The notes: generated by a model from the letters alone, not told the origin. 13,629 nt of DNA from QQUD01 sp039029915 (GCA_039029915.1 JBCCFD010000193.1:1-13629); one strand, 5' to 3'; shown: positions 1-8,728, counted from the first letter of the stretch. Numbers and translations are program-made.

Positions 1-2
1 CC

Positions 3-1232
3 TTAGTGCTGCGTACCGAACAGCTTCTGGACAGCTTGCCTAAATTCATCAGCTTCCTGAACCAAACTCGGGTAAGTGTGATTTCATTGCCAACCGCGTT
101 TTGGCACCATCTCACTGAATCGATAGCCGACCTTACCCTACCTGATAGCCTGCGCCTCGTGATTATTGGCGGCGAACGAGCCCTGCCGGATCGTTTAACC
201 CAGTGGCAGGCATACGTTCCAAACGCTATCCAGCTGATTAATAGCTATGGACCCACGGAAGTGTCAGTGGTCAGTACGATGGCGTTTTTGGAAACGGCCG
301 TTGTTCCCCACGGTGCAGAATGCCCCATTGGCACCCCAATTCCCAACGCGCAGGTTTTGGTGCTTGATGACCACGGCCAGCCCGTCCCAATCGGGGTCGC
401 GGGGGAGCTCTATATTGGCGGCAAGGGAGTCGCCAAAGGGTATTGGCAACAGCCTGAAAAAACAAGCCATGCCTTTATTCAGCTGCCCCGGAAGCTGACC
501 CGCTACTTACAGCAACCCAGTAGCACCTTCTACAAAACGGGAGATTTGGTTCAGTGGGAAGCAAATGGCGCTCTCACCTTTGTAGGCAGACGAGACAATC
601 AGATCAAAATTCGCGGCGTCCGCATTGAGCCATCTGAAATTGAGCTCTGTTTGCGAGCACATACGGCCGTTTCGGACGCCATCGTCCAACCCTACACTCA
701 AGCAAACGGGGAAACCCAACTGATCGCCTACCTTATTTTGCAAACGCCGATTGCTGATTCACTGCTCAAAGCGCACATTGGCGAAACGATGCTGGCCCAA
801 ATGGTGCCCAGCCAGTTCTGCAAATTAGACGCCTGGCCGCTCTTGCCAAACGGGAAGGTCGATGTCGCATCATTGCCCAAGCCCAATCTTGCCCCAGTCT
901 CAGAAACGGTCGAATTTGCAGCTCCCCAAACAGCAACGGAAAAAACATTGTGCACAATTTGGGCCAGCTGTCTCAACATCCCCACCATCGGGATCACAAC
1001 AAACTTTTTTGACGTCGGTGGACACTCTCTCTTAGCAATGAAACTCGTCACCCAAATTGAAACCCAGCTCAACCACCCGCTCTCTGTACGTCAACTTTTT
1101 GAATATCCAACCATACATCAATTAGGCCAAGTGATTGATTCACTCAACGCGATAAGCAAAGTCGCTCAAACAGTTCAATCTGAACAACAGCCAACCAACG
1201 CTGAGCTATTGTTTGAAGAGGGAGAACTATGA
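3..1232 (+). CDS. NRPS, C-terminal part (A domain second half + PCP), truncated by window edge
   Basis: This is the 3' end of a non-ribosomal peptide synthetase gene; the frame is open to the left edge, so the true start lies outside. Counting residues from nt 6, the A domain shows core A5 (YGPTE, 81-85), A6 (GELYIGG), A7 (YKTGDL), A8 (GRRDNQIKIRG) and A10 (PNGKVD). A carrier domain follows with FFDVGGHSLLA, whose Ser (nt 1026-1028) would carry phosphopantetheine. Cores A1-A4 are missing, so the substrate code is only partial; against GrsA I read S278, I299, G301, S322, V330, V331, which I cannot assign. The protein ends in an acidic tail, AELLFEEGEL, instead of a TE or epimerase, which suits hand-over to the next protein, whose N-terminus is a docking domain. 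It overlaps the next gene by ATGA (1229-1232). Family certain; substrate unknown. Confidence 0.95.
   Translation, partial: LVLRTEQLLDSLPKFISFLNQTRVSVISLPTAFWHHLTESIADLTLPDSLRLVIIGGERALPDRLTQWQAYVPNAIQLINSYGPTEVSVVSTMAFLETAVVPHGAECPIGTPIPNAQVLVLDDHGQPVPIGVAGELYIGGKGVAKGYWQQPEKTSHAFIQLPRKLTRYLQQPSSTFYKTGDLVQWEANGALTFVGRRDNQIKIRGVRIEPSEIELCLRAHTAVSDAIVQPYTQANGETQLIAYLILQTPIADSLLKAHIGETMLAQMVPSQFCKLDAWPLLPNGKVDVASLPKPNLAPVSETVEFAAPQTATEKTLCTIWASCLNIPTIGITTNFFDVGGHSLLAMKLVTQIETQLNHPLSVRQLFEYPTIHQLGQVIDSLNAISKVAQTVQSEQQPTNAELLFEEGEL
1215..1232 (+). promoter_or_regulatory. ATGA start/stop overlap with embedded ribosome binding site
   Basis: The second NRPS gene starts at ATG 1229-1231 and the first stops at TGA 1230-1232. 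GAGGGAG (1218-1224) lies 4 nt before the start and is a good Shine-Dalgarno sequence. The same bases encode the terminal EEGEL of the upstream protein. This fixes the start of the large NRPS and implies translational coupling, giving matched amounts of two subunits that must dock. Confidence 0.85.
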
Positions 1233-1393
1233 CCACTTTGGAGCTTCTCCAAACGTTACAATCAAAAAACATCAAACTTTGGGCGGACGCAGGTAAGCTC
1301 AAATTTCGCGCGCCTGAAGGGGCTATGACCCCCGAGATTATTCAAGATTTAAAAGCGCATAAGGGTGAGCTTTTAGATTTGTTGGCTGGCCAA
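1229..1393 (+). other. N-terminal TubC-type docking domain
   Basis: Residues 1-55 of the large NRPS, before the first condensation motif, match the TubC_D type: an initial helix (TLELLQTLQSKNI), a short strand pair containing LWADAGKLKFRAP, then helices starting TPEIIQDLKAHKGELLDLL. In known systems this beta-hairpin docking domain binds a short linear motif at the C-terminus of the preceding subunit. The upstream protein ends in an acidic segment, so the two proteins probably act as consecutive subunits. The family is recognised by eye; the pairing is inferred. Confidence 0.85.
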
Positions 1394-4300
1394 AACGGCC
1401 GTTCTGACACAATATCAGCAGCCGCACGCGACCAAAATTTACCCGCCTCGATGATGCAAAATCGGCTTTGGTTTTTAGACCAAATGACGCCAGGTACACC
1501 CATTTATAACATCCCCCTTCGCTTCCACTTTCATGGGGCGTTAGAGGTCACCCTCTTTACCGACAGCATCAATGAGATTGTGGCGCGGCACGAAATTTTA
1601 CGCACCACCTTCGCAGTTGAAAACGAACAGCCTGTTCAAAAAATAGCCCCCAAAGTCGAGATTCCTGTTCCTGTTATCGATCTGTCCCATTTTCCACAAC
1701 AAGACCAAGAGATCGCTATTAAAAAACTATATCAGGAAGTTGTAGATTATCGTTTTGACCTTGAGATTGGCCCCCTCCTCTACACAGAGCTACTAAAACT
1801 GGCTGATGATTCATACATTTGGCTGATCAATTTCCACCATATCATCTCAGATGGCTGGTCATCCCGCCTCTTTTTCCAAGAGCTTTCCACGCTGTATTCA
1901 GCCAAATTAGAAGAAAAACAGCCTAACTTACCGCCGCTACCCATTCAATACGGTGATTTTGCGGCTTGGCAAAATGAGGCCTTTGAAAACAATCGCTTTG
2001 CTAGTCAGTTGCACTATTGGGAAAAACAATTAAGCGACGCACCTAGTTTGCTTGAATTACCGACTGACAAAATACGGCCGTCTATGCAAACATTTAGCGG
2101 AGATGCCGTCACTTATGCCCTGCCAGACGAGTTACTGACGAAGCTTCGCCAGCTCAACTCAAAAACAAACACCACCCTCTTCATGCTTTTGCTGAGCACC
2201 TTCAAACTGCTCATGTCTCGTTTGAGCCATCAGGAGGATGTTGTCGTCGGCATCCCGATTGCCGGACGAAATCGAATTGAAATCGAACCGCTCATTGGTT
2301 TCTTTATCAATTCACTCGCGCTACGCTCAAAGATTAAACCAAACGACACCTTCCTTGATCTGCTTGAGCAGGTGCGCAACACAAACTTAGACGCCTACGC
2401 TAACCAGGACATCCCCTTTGAACAAGTGATTGAACTGCTCAAGATTGAACGGAATCTGAGCCAAACACCCATTTTCCAAGTTTACTTCAACATGTTCATG
2501 GTTAATGATTCAGGGTTAGATTTGCCAAACATTGAGGTCGTTCAAAACACGGAACCAGAACTGAGCGCCAAGTTTGATATGACGCTCTATGTTCGTGAGC
2601 ACAACGATGATGTGCTCTTGCGCTGGGTGTACAACAAAGATCTCTTTTACAAATCGCGTATCAAAGAAATGGTGGCTCAATTTGTAGCCTTACTTGATCA
2701 ACTCGTCGCTGAACCCAACCAACGGTTAGCCAGCTTAAACCTGCAAACGCCACTAACAGAAAGCCGACTGCCTGACCCAACCGCCCCTCTTTCGGATGAG
2801 TGGTTTGGTGGGGTGCATGAACGTTTAACGGTGCAAGCCCAGCAGCAGCCTCACAAAACGGCCGTTTCTGACGACGACACGCATTGGACCTACGCGCAGC
2901 TTGAGCAACAAAGCAACAAATTGGCGCATCATCTCATCACTCAGGGCATCAAAAACGAAGACATTGTTGGCGTGTATGCCCATCGGAGCGCCTCGCTCGT
3001 TTGGGCGCTGATGGGCATATTAAAAGCGGGGGCGGCATTTACGATTTTAGACCCAGCTTACCCACCAGAACGGCTACAGCGGTATATTGAGGTGGCTCAA
3101 CCCAGCGGGTTAATCCGCCTTGACGAAGCAGGCGATTTGCCACAAGTCGTCGCTGATACCTTTTCTAAATATGGAAACAGCCAACCGCTCACGCTGCCCG
3201 ATTTAGAAACGGCCGTTTTAGAAAACATCCTCGGTGATTGTCCCGACACCTCGCCCATGATCACCGTTGGCCCCGATGATTTAGCCGCTGTCAGCTTTAC
3301 CTCTGGTTCAACTGGCCTGCCGAAGGGAGTCATGGGCAAACATGGCTCGCTGTCCCACTTCCTGCCGTGGCAAACGGAGCAGTTTAGCCTAACCCCAGAT
3401 GACCATTTCAGCATGCTGTCTGGGCTTTCACACGACCCCCTACAGCGAGATATTTTTACAACCATCTGGAGCGGTGCCACCCTCCATATTCCAACCTACG
3501 ACACGATTCATACGCCGGGTGCCTTGGCCTCATGGATGGCAGAACAGCAAATCAGCTTCGCTCACTTAACGCCTCCTATGGCACAGCTTTTGACAGAAAC
3601 GGCCGTGGCGCCCATCCCCACTTTGCGCTTCGCCTTTTTTGTGGGTGATAAGCTTACCAAAAACGATGTTCAAAATTTACGCAAGATTGCCCCACGCGTC
3701 ACCTGCATCAACTCATTAGGCTCTACCGAAACTCAGCGTGCCGTGAGCTATTTTCTCATCCCACCAAACGCCCACACCTGGCAAAAATCAGTGTATCCCC
3801 TTGGTCAGGGGATGCCAGATGTCCAGCTGCTTTTACTTAGCGAAAATATGCAGATGGCGGGTATTGGGGAAGTGGCTGAAATTTACATGCGTAGCCCGCA
3901 TCTCTCGCTAGGGTATTTGGGCGACGCAGAGCGCACAAACGAACGTTTTATTACGAATCCTTTTACTCAACATCCCACCGATCGACTCTACAAAACGGGG
4001 GATTTAGGACGCTACCTACCCAACGGGGAAGTGGTCTTTTTTGGACGGGCCGACCGCCAAGTCAACATTCGTGGCTTTAGAATTGAACTCGGTGAAGTGG
4101 AAGGCGCCTTTGCCAAACACCCAGCCGTTAAGCAGGCCATTGTGCAGCTTTATCAGCACCCCAGCCAAGGGCCATCCCTTACCGCTTATGTGGTCACGGC
4201 CCATCAAGCGTCTCAACCCACAGACCTGTCTGTCTTTTTGAAAAATCATCTTCCCGCCTACATGATACCGTCTCCTATTCTATTTTTGGAGGAGATGCCT

Positions 4301-7300
4301 TTAACCCCGAATGGCAAGATTGATCAAAAAGCGCTGCCTAACCCACTCACAAATACGGTGGTTGAACAAAAAACGGCCGTTTCTCCACGCACGCCTCAGG
4401 AAAAAGAGATCGCCCTAATTTGGTCATCTGTGCTAGGCATGCCTCAAATCTCTGTTTTTGATAATTTCTTTGAGCTTGGCGGCCACTCATTGCTAGCCAC
4501 ACGCGTCATTTCCCGCCTACGTGACAAATTTAATGTTGATATTCCGCTACAGGCAATTTTTAGAGCACCCACCGTTGCAGAAATGGCCCACGAAATCAAC
4601 AGCCTTGAGCCGATTCAAAAAACGCACATTCCAGACGCCACGCATCCATTCAAAATCAAATCAACCGAAAAAACGCCGCTCTCTTTTGCGCAGCAGCGAC
4701 TCTGGTTCTTAGAGCAGTTGGAACCGGGTAAACCAACTTTCCATTTGCCAAAACTGTATGATTTAACAGGTGAGGTTGATCCCATTCGGCTTTCCAGAGC
4801 GGTGCGTGACCTGGCTAAGCGGCATTCGATTTTGCGCACTGCCTTTGAGCCTGAAGGGGACAGCGCCTATCAAAAAGTGTACACGGCGCTCGACAATCCG
4901 TTTAAGCAGGTGGACCTGTCCAAGATGTCACCTGAAGATGCCGAAATGCGGTTTACGGCTCTGCTGAACGAGACAATTAAACGGCCGTTTAACTTTCAAA
5001 ACCCACCGCTGTGGCGCATTGTGCTTATCAAATTTGCGCCAGCTCGCTACAAGCTCCTGCTTGTTTTCCACCACATCATCACCGATGGCTGGTCAGCCTC
5101 TATTCTGTATCGAGATTTAAGCGAGCTATATCGGGCGCAAGTTGAAGGACGACCACCTAATTTACCCGAGTTACCGCTCGAATATTCTGATTATGTCAAA
5201 CTGTCGCTCGAAAAACGTCAAGGCCCCCGTGCCCAACAGCAATTTGACTATTGGACGACCCATCTTAAAGGGGCACCCCCGCTTATCGAACTGCCAACAG
5301 ATAGAGTTCGACCCCCGCAACAATCTTATGCGGGGGCAAAAATCCAGCTAGACTTGTCTGAACAAACGGTGCAAGCCATTTATCAGTTCAGCCAACAGCA
5401 TAATGTGACCAACTTTATGCTCCTGCTAACGACCCTTAATATTTTGCTGCAGCGATATTCGGGGCAAAGTAATGTTGTGGTTGGGACGCCTCTTTCAAAC
5501 CGAACGGACACTTATTTGGAAAACATGCTTGGGCATTTTGTAAACAGCTTGCCGCTGCACACCGATCTATCCAATAATCCTGACTTTTTTGACCTGTTAG
5601 CGCAGGTGCGAGAAACGGCCGTAAACGCCTACACGCACCAGGATACCCCGTTTGAGCAGCTCGTTGAGCTCATTCAACCAGAGCGCTCCTTAAGCCATCA
5701 TCCCCTCTATCAGGTGATGTTCATCCTGCACAACACCCCCAACAACCCGATGCGCTTCCCCAACGTCGCGGTCGAAGCCAATGATTCGCTGTACAGCAGT
5801 GCTTCCGCCCTCGATTTAACGATGACGCTACGAGATAAAGGGGAAGGGATCGCTGGCTACATCGAATACAATACCGACCTTTTTGATGAAGCAACCATCC
5901 TCCGCTTCGGCCAGCATTTTAAAAACCTCCTCGATGAGATTTTGGCAAATCCTTATCAAGCTATTTCTCAATTTGACCTGCTCTCCGAACAAGAGCGACA
6001 GGAGATGCTGATCGATTGGAACCAAACGGCAGCGTCATTCCCCGCTGAAGCGTGTTTACACCAGCGCGTTGAATATCAAGCCGCCAAAGCGCCAAACCAA
6101 GTCGCCCTTATCAATGAAGCGTCAACCGTGACGTACGATGAGCTCAATAAAAAAGCGAATCAGCTAGCGCATCATTTAGTATCACTAGGCATTGAGCTAG
6201 AAACGCCCGTTGGCATCAGCCTGCACCGCTCACCGCAGATGATCATTGGCATGCTGGCGGTTCTAAAAGCGGGCGGCGCGTTTGTATCGCTTGATCCAAC
6301 TTACCCAAAAGAGCGTTTAGGGCTTATTCTAGAAGATTCACAGATTGGTTGGGTGTTGACCGAAACGGCCGTTTTGCCAGCGCTCCCCACATCTTCAGCC
6401 AAGCCAATCTGCCTCGATACGCTAACCTTGAACACCAGCGCTGAGAATTTGCAAACGGCCGTTAAGCCGCAAAATCTTGCCTATTTACTCTATACGTCTG
6501 GCTCTACCGGACGCCCCAAAGGAGTAATGGGGACGCACCAAAACGGTGTAAATCGGCTCAGCTGGATGCAAGCCCAATATCCGCTTACCCACTCTGACGT
6601 CTGCGTCTCAAAAAGCTCCATTAACTTCGTCGACGGCGTCTCTGAAATTTTCGAGCCGCTTATTCACGGTGGGGCACTCCTACTCATTCCAAATGAGCTC
6701 CTGCTCGACCCCAAACCTTTCGTAGAAACATTAAATAAGCATCGTGTTTCCCGTATTTTATTGGTGCCGTCACTACTACGACTTTTGCTCGACACCTTTC
6801 CAGATATCGCCAGCCGTTTGCCCCATCTACAGCTGTGGACAGCCAGCGGCGAGGCCCTACCGCAAGATTTGTGGGCAGATTTTTACGAAAAAATGCCCGA
6901 GGCGACTTTGCTTAATCTGTATGGGCTATCGGAATATGCCGATGCCACCTGCTTTGACACACTCCACTTCCAAAACAACCGCCCCAATTTGCCCATTGGT
7001 GCACCCATTGCGAATACCCAGCTTTTTGTGCTAGACGCTTGGCAGCAGCCAGTGCCGGTGGGGGTTGAAGGGGAGCTTTATGTTGGCGGCAGCAGTCTAT
7101 CGCGCGGTTATTGGCAGCAAGAAGCGCTCACCAAAGAGCGGTATCCGACGCTATTACTGCCACCGCTTGATAAGCCGGTTCGTCTGCTCAAAACGGGTGA
7201 CCGCGTTCGCTATCTACCCGACGGCAATATTGAATACACCGGCAGGCGAGACCACCAAGTTAAGATTAGAGGATTTCGCGTTGAGCTAGGGGAAATTGAA

Positions 7301-8662
7301 AATCGTCTTTTACAGCATCCTGCCGTTCAGCAGGCGGCTGTGGTTACGCAACCGAATCCGGCCACTCAGCAGCCCCAAATTTTGGCTTATTACGTAGCGG
7401 AACAGGCGCTGGGGGTTGGCGAATTACGGCCGTATTTGCTGGAAACGCTCCCCAACTATTTCATCCCGTCTGCCTTTGTGCAGTTGGAAACCATGCCCTT
7501 AACACCAAATGGCAAAATCAATCGGCTGGCACTGCCTGTTCCTAGCGCCAGCCAGTTTTCAGCTTCGACAGCCCAAGTTAATCCCATCACCCAAACCCAA
7601 ACAACATTGGTCGAAATTTGGCAAGAGATTCTGGCGCTCAGCGAACTAGGCATTGAAGACAACTTCTTTGAATTAGGTGGACATTCGCTGCTTGCCGTAC
7701 GCTTGTTTAACCAAATCGAAGAAAGATTAGGCGTCAAACTCCCTCTGACATCTTTGTTCCAATTCCCAACAATTGCCGAGCTAGCCAAATTAATCGACGG
7801 GGAGGATTTGGTTGAGGATGGGTTCAATCCACTCGTGGTGATGCAACAGGGAGACGATGAAAAACGGCCGTTTTTCTACGTTCACGGTCTGGGCGGTGGC
7901 GTTCTCGACTACGGTGAGCTTGCCCGGCTCGTAGGTACAGACCAGCCCGCCTTTGGCATTTTAGCCCAAGGGGTCGATGGCACCCTCGCTCCGCACCATT
8001 CCATCGAAGAGATGGCCACCTTTATCATTGACACCATCAAAAAACAGCAGCCAGAAGGGCCTTACCAGCTCGGTGGCTACTGTTATGGTGGCGTTGTGGC
8101 TTATGAAGCTGCCTATCAACTTGAACAGATGGGTGAAGAGGTCACAACCTTAGGTATTTTTGAAGGGTATGCCCCGCTCGAAAAGAAAGACCAAGAACGC
8201 TTCTGGAGCAGCCCCCAAAATTTGGGTCACTTTCTGCAAAACATCCCCTACTGGATTCACGAAAATCGCCAGTTAGACAGCGCGGTTTTATTCGCTCGCT
8301 TCAAACGGAAACTCCGTTCTGGATGGAAAAAACTTTTACAAAGATTCGGAGCAGATAATGAACTCGCCGTCGAGGATGTTATCGATGACATTTCAGGTGT
8401 TTCAGATATTTATCAAAAAATGATGGCCACCCAGCTTGAGGCTCGCAGAGGCTATCAACCCAAGCAAATTAAAACAAACGTCGCTTTATTCCGCACCAAA
8501 GCCCGCGCCCTTTTCCGCTCTCATGATCCATTTATGGGCTGGAAAAAACTGACGCGGGGGGATGTTAACATTCACATGGTTGAAGGGGAACATTTCAACA
8601 TTCTCGAACAACCAAACGTCGCCTCGCTGGCTGATGCTCTAAAGCAAGAGCTTGAGCAATAA
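1229..8662 (+). CDS. Two-module NRPS with terminal thioesterase (docking-C-A-PCP-C-A-PCP-TE)
   Basis: Terminal assembly-line enzyme, 2477 aa, apparently intact. Domains in order: TubC-type docking (1-55); condensation C1 (about 72-505) with HHIISDG, H203/H204/D208; A1 (about 533-1040) with TSGSTG near 691 and A10 Lys K1030; PCP1 with Ser S1087; C2 (about 1150-1590) with HHIITDG, H1281/H1282/D1286; A2 (about 1610-2105) with TSGSTG near 1756 and K2096; PCP2 with S2153; TE (about 2205-2477). Both C domains have the complete HHxxxDG catalytic motif. I see no epimerase, methyltransferase, reductase or cyclase domain. C1 condenses the chain from the upstream protein with the A1 residue, C2 adds the A2 residue, and the TE releases the product. 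The start is fixed by the ATGA overlap and its ribosome binding site. Tailoring, MbtH and phosphopantetheinyl transferase genes are not in the window. Confidence 0.97.
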   Translation: MTTLELLQTLQSKNIKLWADAGKLKFRAPEGAMTPEIIQDLKAHKGELLDLLAGQNGRSDTISAAARDQNLPASMMQNRLWFLDQMTPGTPIYNIPLRFHFHGALEVTLFTDSINEIVARHEILRTTFAVENEQPVQKIAPKVEIPVPVIDLSHFPQQDQEIAIKKLYQEVVDYRFDLEIGPLLYTELLKLADDSYIWLINFHHIISDGWSSRLFFQELSTLYSAKLEEKQPNLPPLPIQYGDFAAWQNEAFENNRFASQLHYWEKQLSDAPSLLELPTDKIRPSMQTFSGDAVTYALPDELLTKLRQLNSKTNTTLFMLLLSTFKLLMSRLSHQEDVVVGIPIAGRNRIEIEPLIGFFINSLALRSKIKPNDTFLDLLEQVRNTNLDAYANQDIPFEQVIELLKIERNLSQTPIFQVYFNMFMVNDSGLDLPNIEVVQNTEPELSAKFDMTLYVREHNDDVLLRWVYNKDLFYKSRIKEMVAQFVALLDQLVAEPNQRLASLNLQTPLTESRLPDPTAPLSDEWFGGVHERLTVQAQQQPHKTAVSDDDTHWTYAQLEQQSNKLAHHLITQGIKNEDIVGVYAHRSASLVWALMGILKAGAAFTILDPAYPPERLQRYIEVAQPSGLIRLDEAGDLPQVVADTFSKYGNSQPLTLPDLETAVLENILGDCPDTSPMITVGPDDLAAVSFTSGSTGLPKGVMGKHGSLSHFLPWQTEQFSLTPDDHFSMLSGLSHDPLQRDIFTTIWSGATLHIPTYDTIHTPGALASWMAEQQISFAHLTPPMAQLLTETAVAPIPTLRFAFFVGDKLTKNDVQNLRKIAPRVTCINSLGSTETQRAVSYFLIPPNAHTWQKSVYPLGQGMPDVQLLLLSENMQMAGIGEVAEIYMRSPHLSLGYLGDAERTNERFITNPFTQHPTDRLYKTGDLGRYLPNGEVVFFGRADRQVNIRGFRIELGEVEGAFAKHPAVKQAIVQLYQHPSQGPSLTAYVVTAHQASQPTDLSVFLKNHLPAYMIPSPILFLEEMPLTPNGKIDQKALPNPLTNTVVEQKTAVSPRTPQEKEIALIWSSVLGMPQISVFDNFFELGGHSLLATRVISRLRDKFNVDIPLQAIFRAPTVAEMAHEINSLEPIQKTHIPDATHPFKIKSTEKTPLSFAQQRLWFLEQLEPGKPTFHLPKLYDLTGEVDPIRLSRAVRDLAKRHSILRTAFEPEGDSAYQKVYTALDNPFKQVDLSKMSPEDAEMRFTALLNETIKRPFNFQNPPLWRIVLIKFAPARYKLLLVFHHIITDGWSASILYRDLSELYRAQVEGRPPNLPELPLEYSDYVKLSLEKRQGPRAQQQFDYWTTHLKGAPPLIELPTDRVRPPQQSYAGAKIQLDLSEQTVQAIYQFSQQHNVTNFMLLLTTLNILLQRYSGQSNVVVGTPLSNRTDTYLENMLGHFVNSLPLHTDLSNNPDFFDLLAQVRETAVNAYTHQDTPFEQLVELIQPERSLSHHPLYQVMFILHNTPNNPMRFPNVAVEANDSLYSSASALDLTMTLRDKGEGIAGYIEYNTDLFDEATILRFGQHFKNLLDEILANPYQAISQFDLLSEQERQEMLIDWNQTAASFPAEACLHQRVEYQAAKAPNQVALINEASTVTYDELNKKANQLAHHLVSLGIELETPVGISLHRSPQMIIGMLAVLKAGGAFVSLDPTYPKERLGLILEDSQIGWVLTETAVLPALPTSSAKPICLDTLTLNTSAENLQTAVKPQNLAYLLYTSGSTGRPKGVMGTHQNGVNRLSWMQAQYPLTHSDVCVSKSSINFVDGVSEIFEPLIHGGALLLIPNELLLDPKPFVETLNKHRVSRILLVPSLLRLLLDTFPDIASRLPHLQLWTASGEALPQDLWADFYEKMPEATLLNLYGLSEYADATCFDTLHFQNNRPNLPIGAPIANTQLFVLDAWQQPVPVGVEGELYVGGSSLSRGYWQQEALTKERYPTLLLPPLDKPVRLLKTGDRVRYLPDGNIEYTGRRDHQVKIRGFRVELGEIENRLLQHPAVQQAAVVTQPNPATQQPQILAYYVAEQALGVGELRPYLLETLPNYFIPSAFVQLETMPLTPNGKINRLALPVPSASQFSASTAQVNPITQTQTTLVEIWQEILALSELGIEDNFFELGGHSLLAVRLFNQIEERLGVKLPLTSLFQFPTIAELAKLIDGEDLVEDGFNPLVVMQQGDDEKRPFFYVHGLGGGVLDYGELARLVGTDQPAFGILAQGVDGTLAPHHSIEEMATFIIDTIKKQQPEGPYQLGGYCYGGVVAYEAAYQLEQMGEEVTTLGIFEGYAPLEKKDQERFWSSPQNLGHFLQNIPYWIHENRQLDSAVLFARFKRKLRSGWKKLLQRFGADNELAVEDVIDDISGVSDIYQKMMATQLEARRGYQPKQIKTNVALFRTKARALFRSHDPFMGWKKLTRGDVNIHMVEGEHFNILEQPNVASLADALKQELEQ
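2826..4330 (+). other. A domain of first complete module, Lys2/alpha-aminoadipate type
   Basis: This A domain departs from ordinary NRPS A domains and resembles the adenylation part of fungal Lys2 (alpha-aminoadipate reductase). Core A4 reads SHDPLQRDIF and core A5 reads GSTETQRAVSYF where the usual form is YGPTE. Aligned by eye to GrsA, the pocket residues are D235, P236, R239, H278, F299, V301, S322, R330, A331, K517. From memory, fungal Lys2 has D-P-R-H-F-V-M-R-A-K, differing only at 322. The two arginines could hold a side-chain carboxylate. Unlike Lys2, no reductase follows; the domain sits in a normal C-A-PCP module. Predicted substrate: L-alpha-aminoadipate or a similar diacid. Confidence 0.75.
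6050..7525 (+). other. A domain of last module, beta-amino-acid-like pocket
   Basis: Complete core motifs (YTSGSTG, GELYVGG, KTGD, GRRDHQVKIRG, PNGKIN) show a functional-looking A domain. Core A4 reads FVDGVSEIF (residues 1800-1808). Aligned to GrsA FDASVWEMF, position 235 is Val, not the Asp that normally binds the alpha-amino group, and position 236 is Asp. Other pocket residues read L278, T299, S301, L322, then E-Y-A-D-A around 327-331. Known beta-alanine domains (code V-D-W-V-I-S-L-A-D-K from memory) share V235, D236, S301, L322 and an Asp at 330/331. The core A5 segment (LYGLSEYADATC) seems one residue shorter than in those, so 330/331 are uncertain. A beta-amino acid or other non-alpha-amino substrate is inferred. 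Confidence 0.6.
7841..8659 (+). other. C-terminal type I thioesterase domain with Cys nucleophile
   Basis: Alpha/beta-hydrolase TE at the end of the assembly line, which would hydrolyse or cyclise the finished peptide from PCP2. The start shows the oxyanion strand FFYVHGLGGG. The nucleophile elbow is GYCYGG, placing Cys2285 where most TEs have Ser. Twenty-seven residues later, where surfactin TE has Asp, stands Glu2312 (IFEGYAP). The catalytic His is H2455 (GEHFNIL). About 90 residues between the Glu and the later strands form a long basic, aromatic-rich lid. The triad would therefore be Cys-Glu-His. Other Cys-type TEs are known, so the domain is probably active. Confidence 0.85.
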
Positions 8663-8663
8663 G

Positions 8664-8728
8664 AAGTAAAAAGTGAAAAGCGATAAGTTTACGATGGCTT
8701 ACTTATCACTTTTCACTTTTTACTTTTT
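8664..8728. terminator. Long hairpin terminator between convergent genes
   Basis: Arms 8664-8688 and 8701-8725 pair over 25 bp with a single C-A mismatch (8681/8708) around a 12-nt loop; the stem begins one base after the NRPS stop codon. The right arm ends in T-runs (CTTTTTACTTTTT) and the left arm is A-rich, so the reverse strand is T-rich too. It can act as an intrinsic terminator for the NRPS and, from the other side, for the acyltransferase gene. The stem is AT-rich, which is less typical, but its length compensates. Confidence 0.75.

Noticed and set aside
728..1072. 114-aa minus-strand open frame opposite the first NRPS gene
   Set aside because: It is antisense to conserved A10 and PCP motifs and shows no protein signature.
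3097..3480. 127-aa minus-strand open frame opposite the NRPS
   Set aside because: It lies fully inside strongly conserved A-domain sequence on the other strand, with no recognisable motif; it is a shadow frame.
4330..4680. A Lys2-type reductase or an epimerase following the Lys2-like A domain
   Set aside because: The sequence passes directly from A10 to a normal carrier domain and then to a C domain with LSFAQQRLWFL; no reductase Rossmann motif or epimerase motifs are present.
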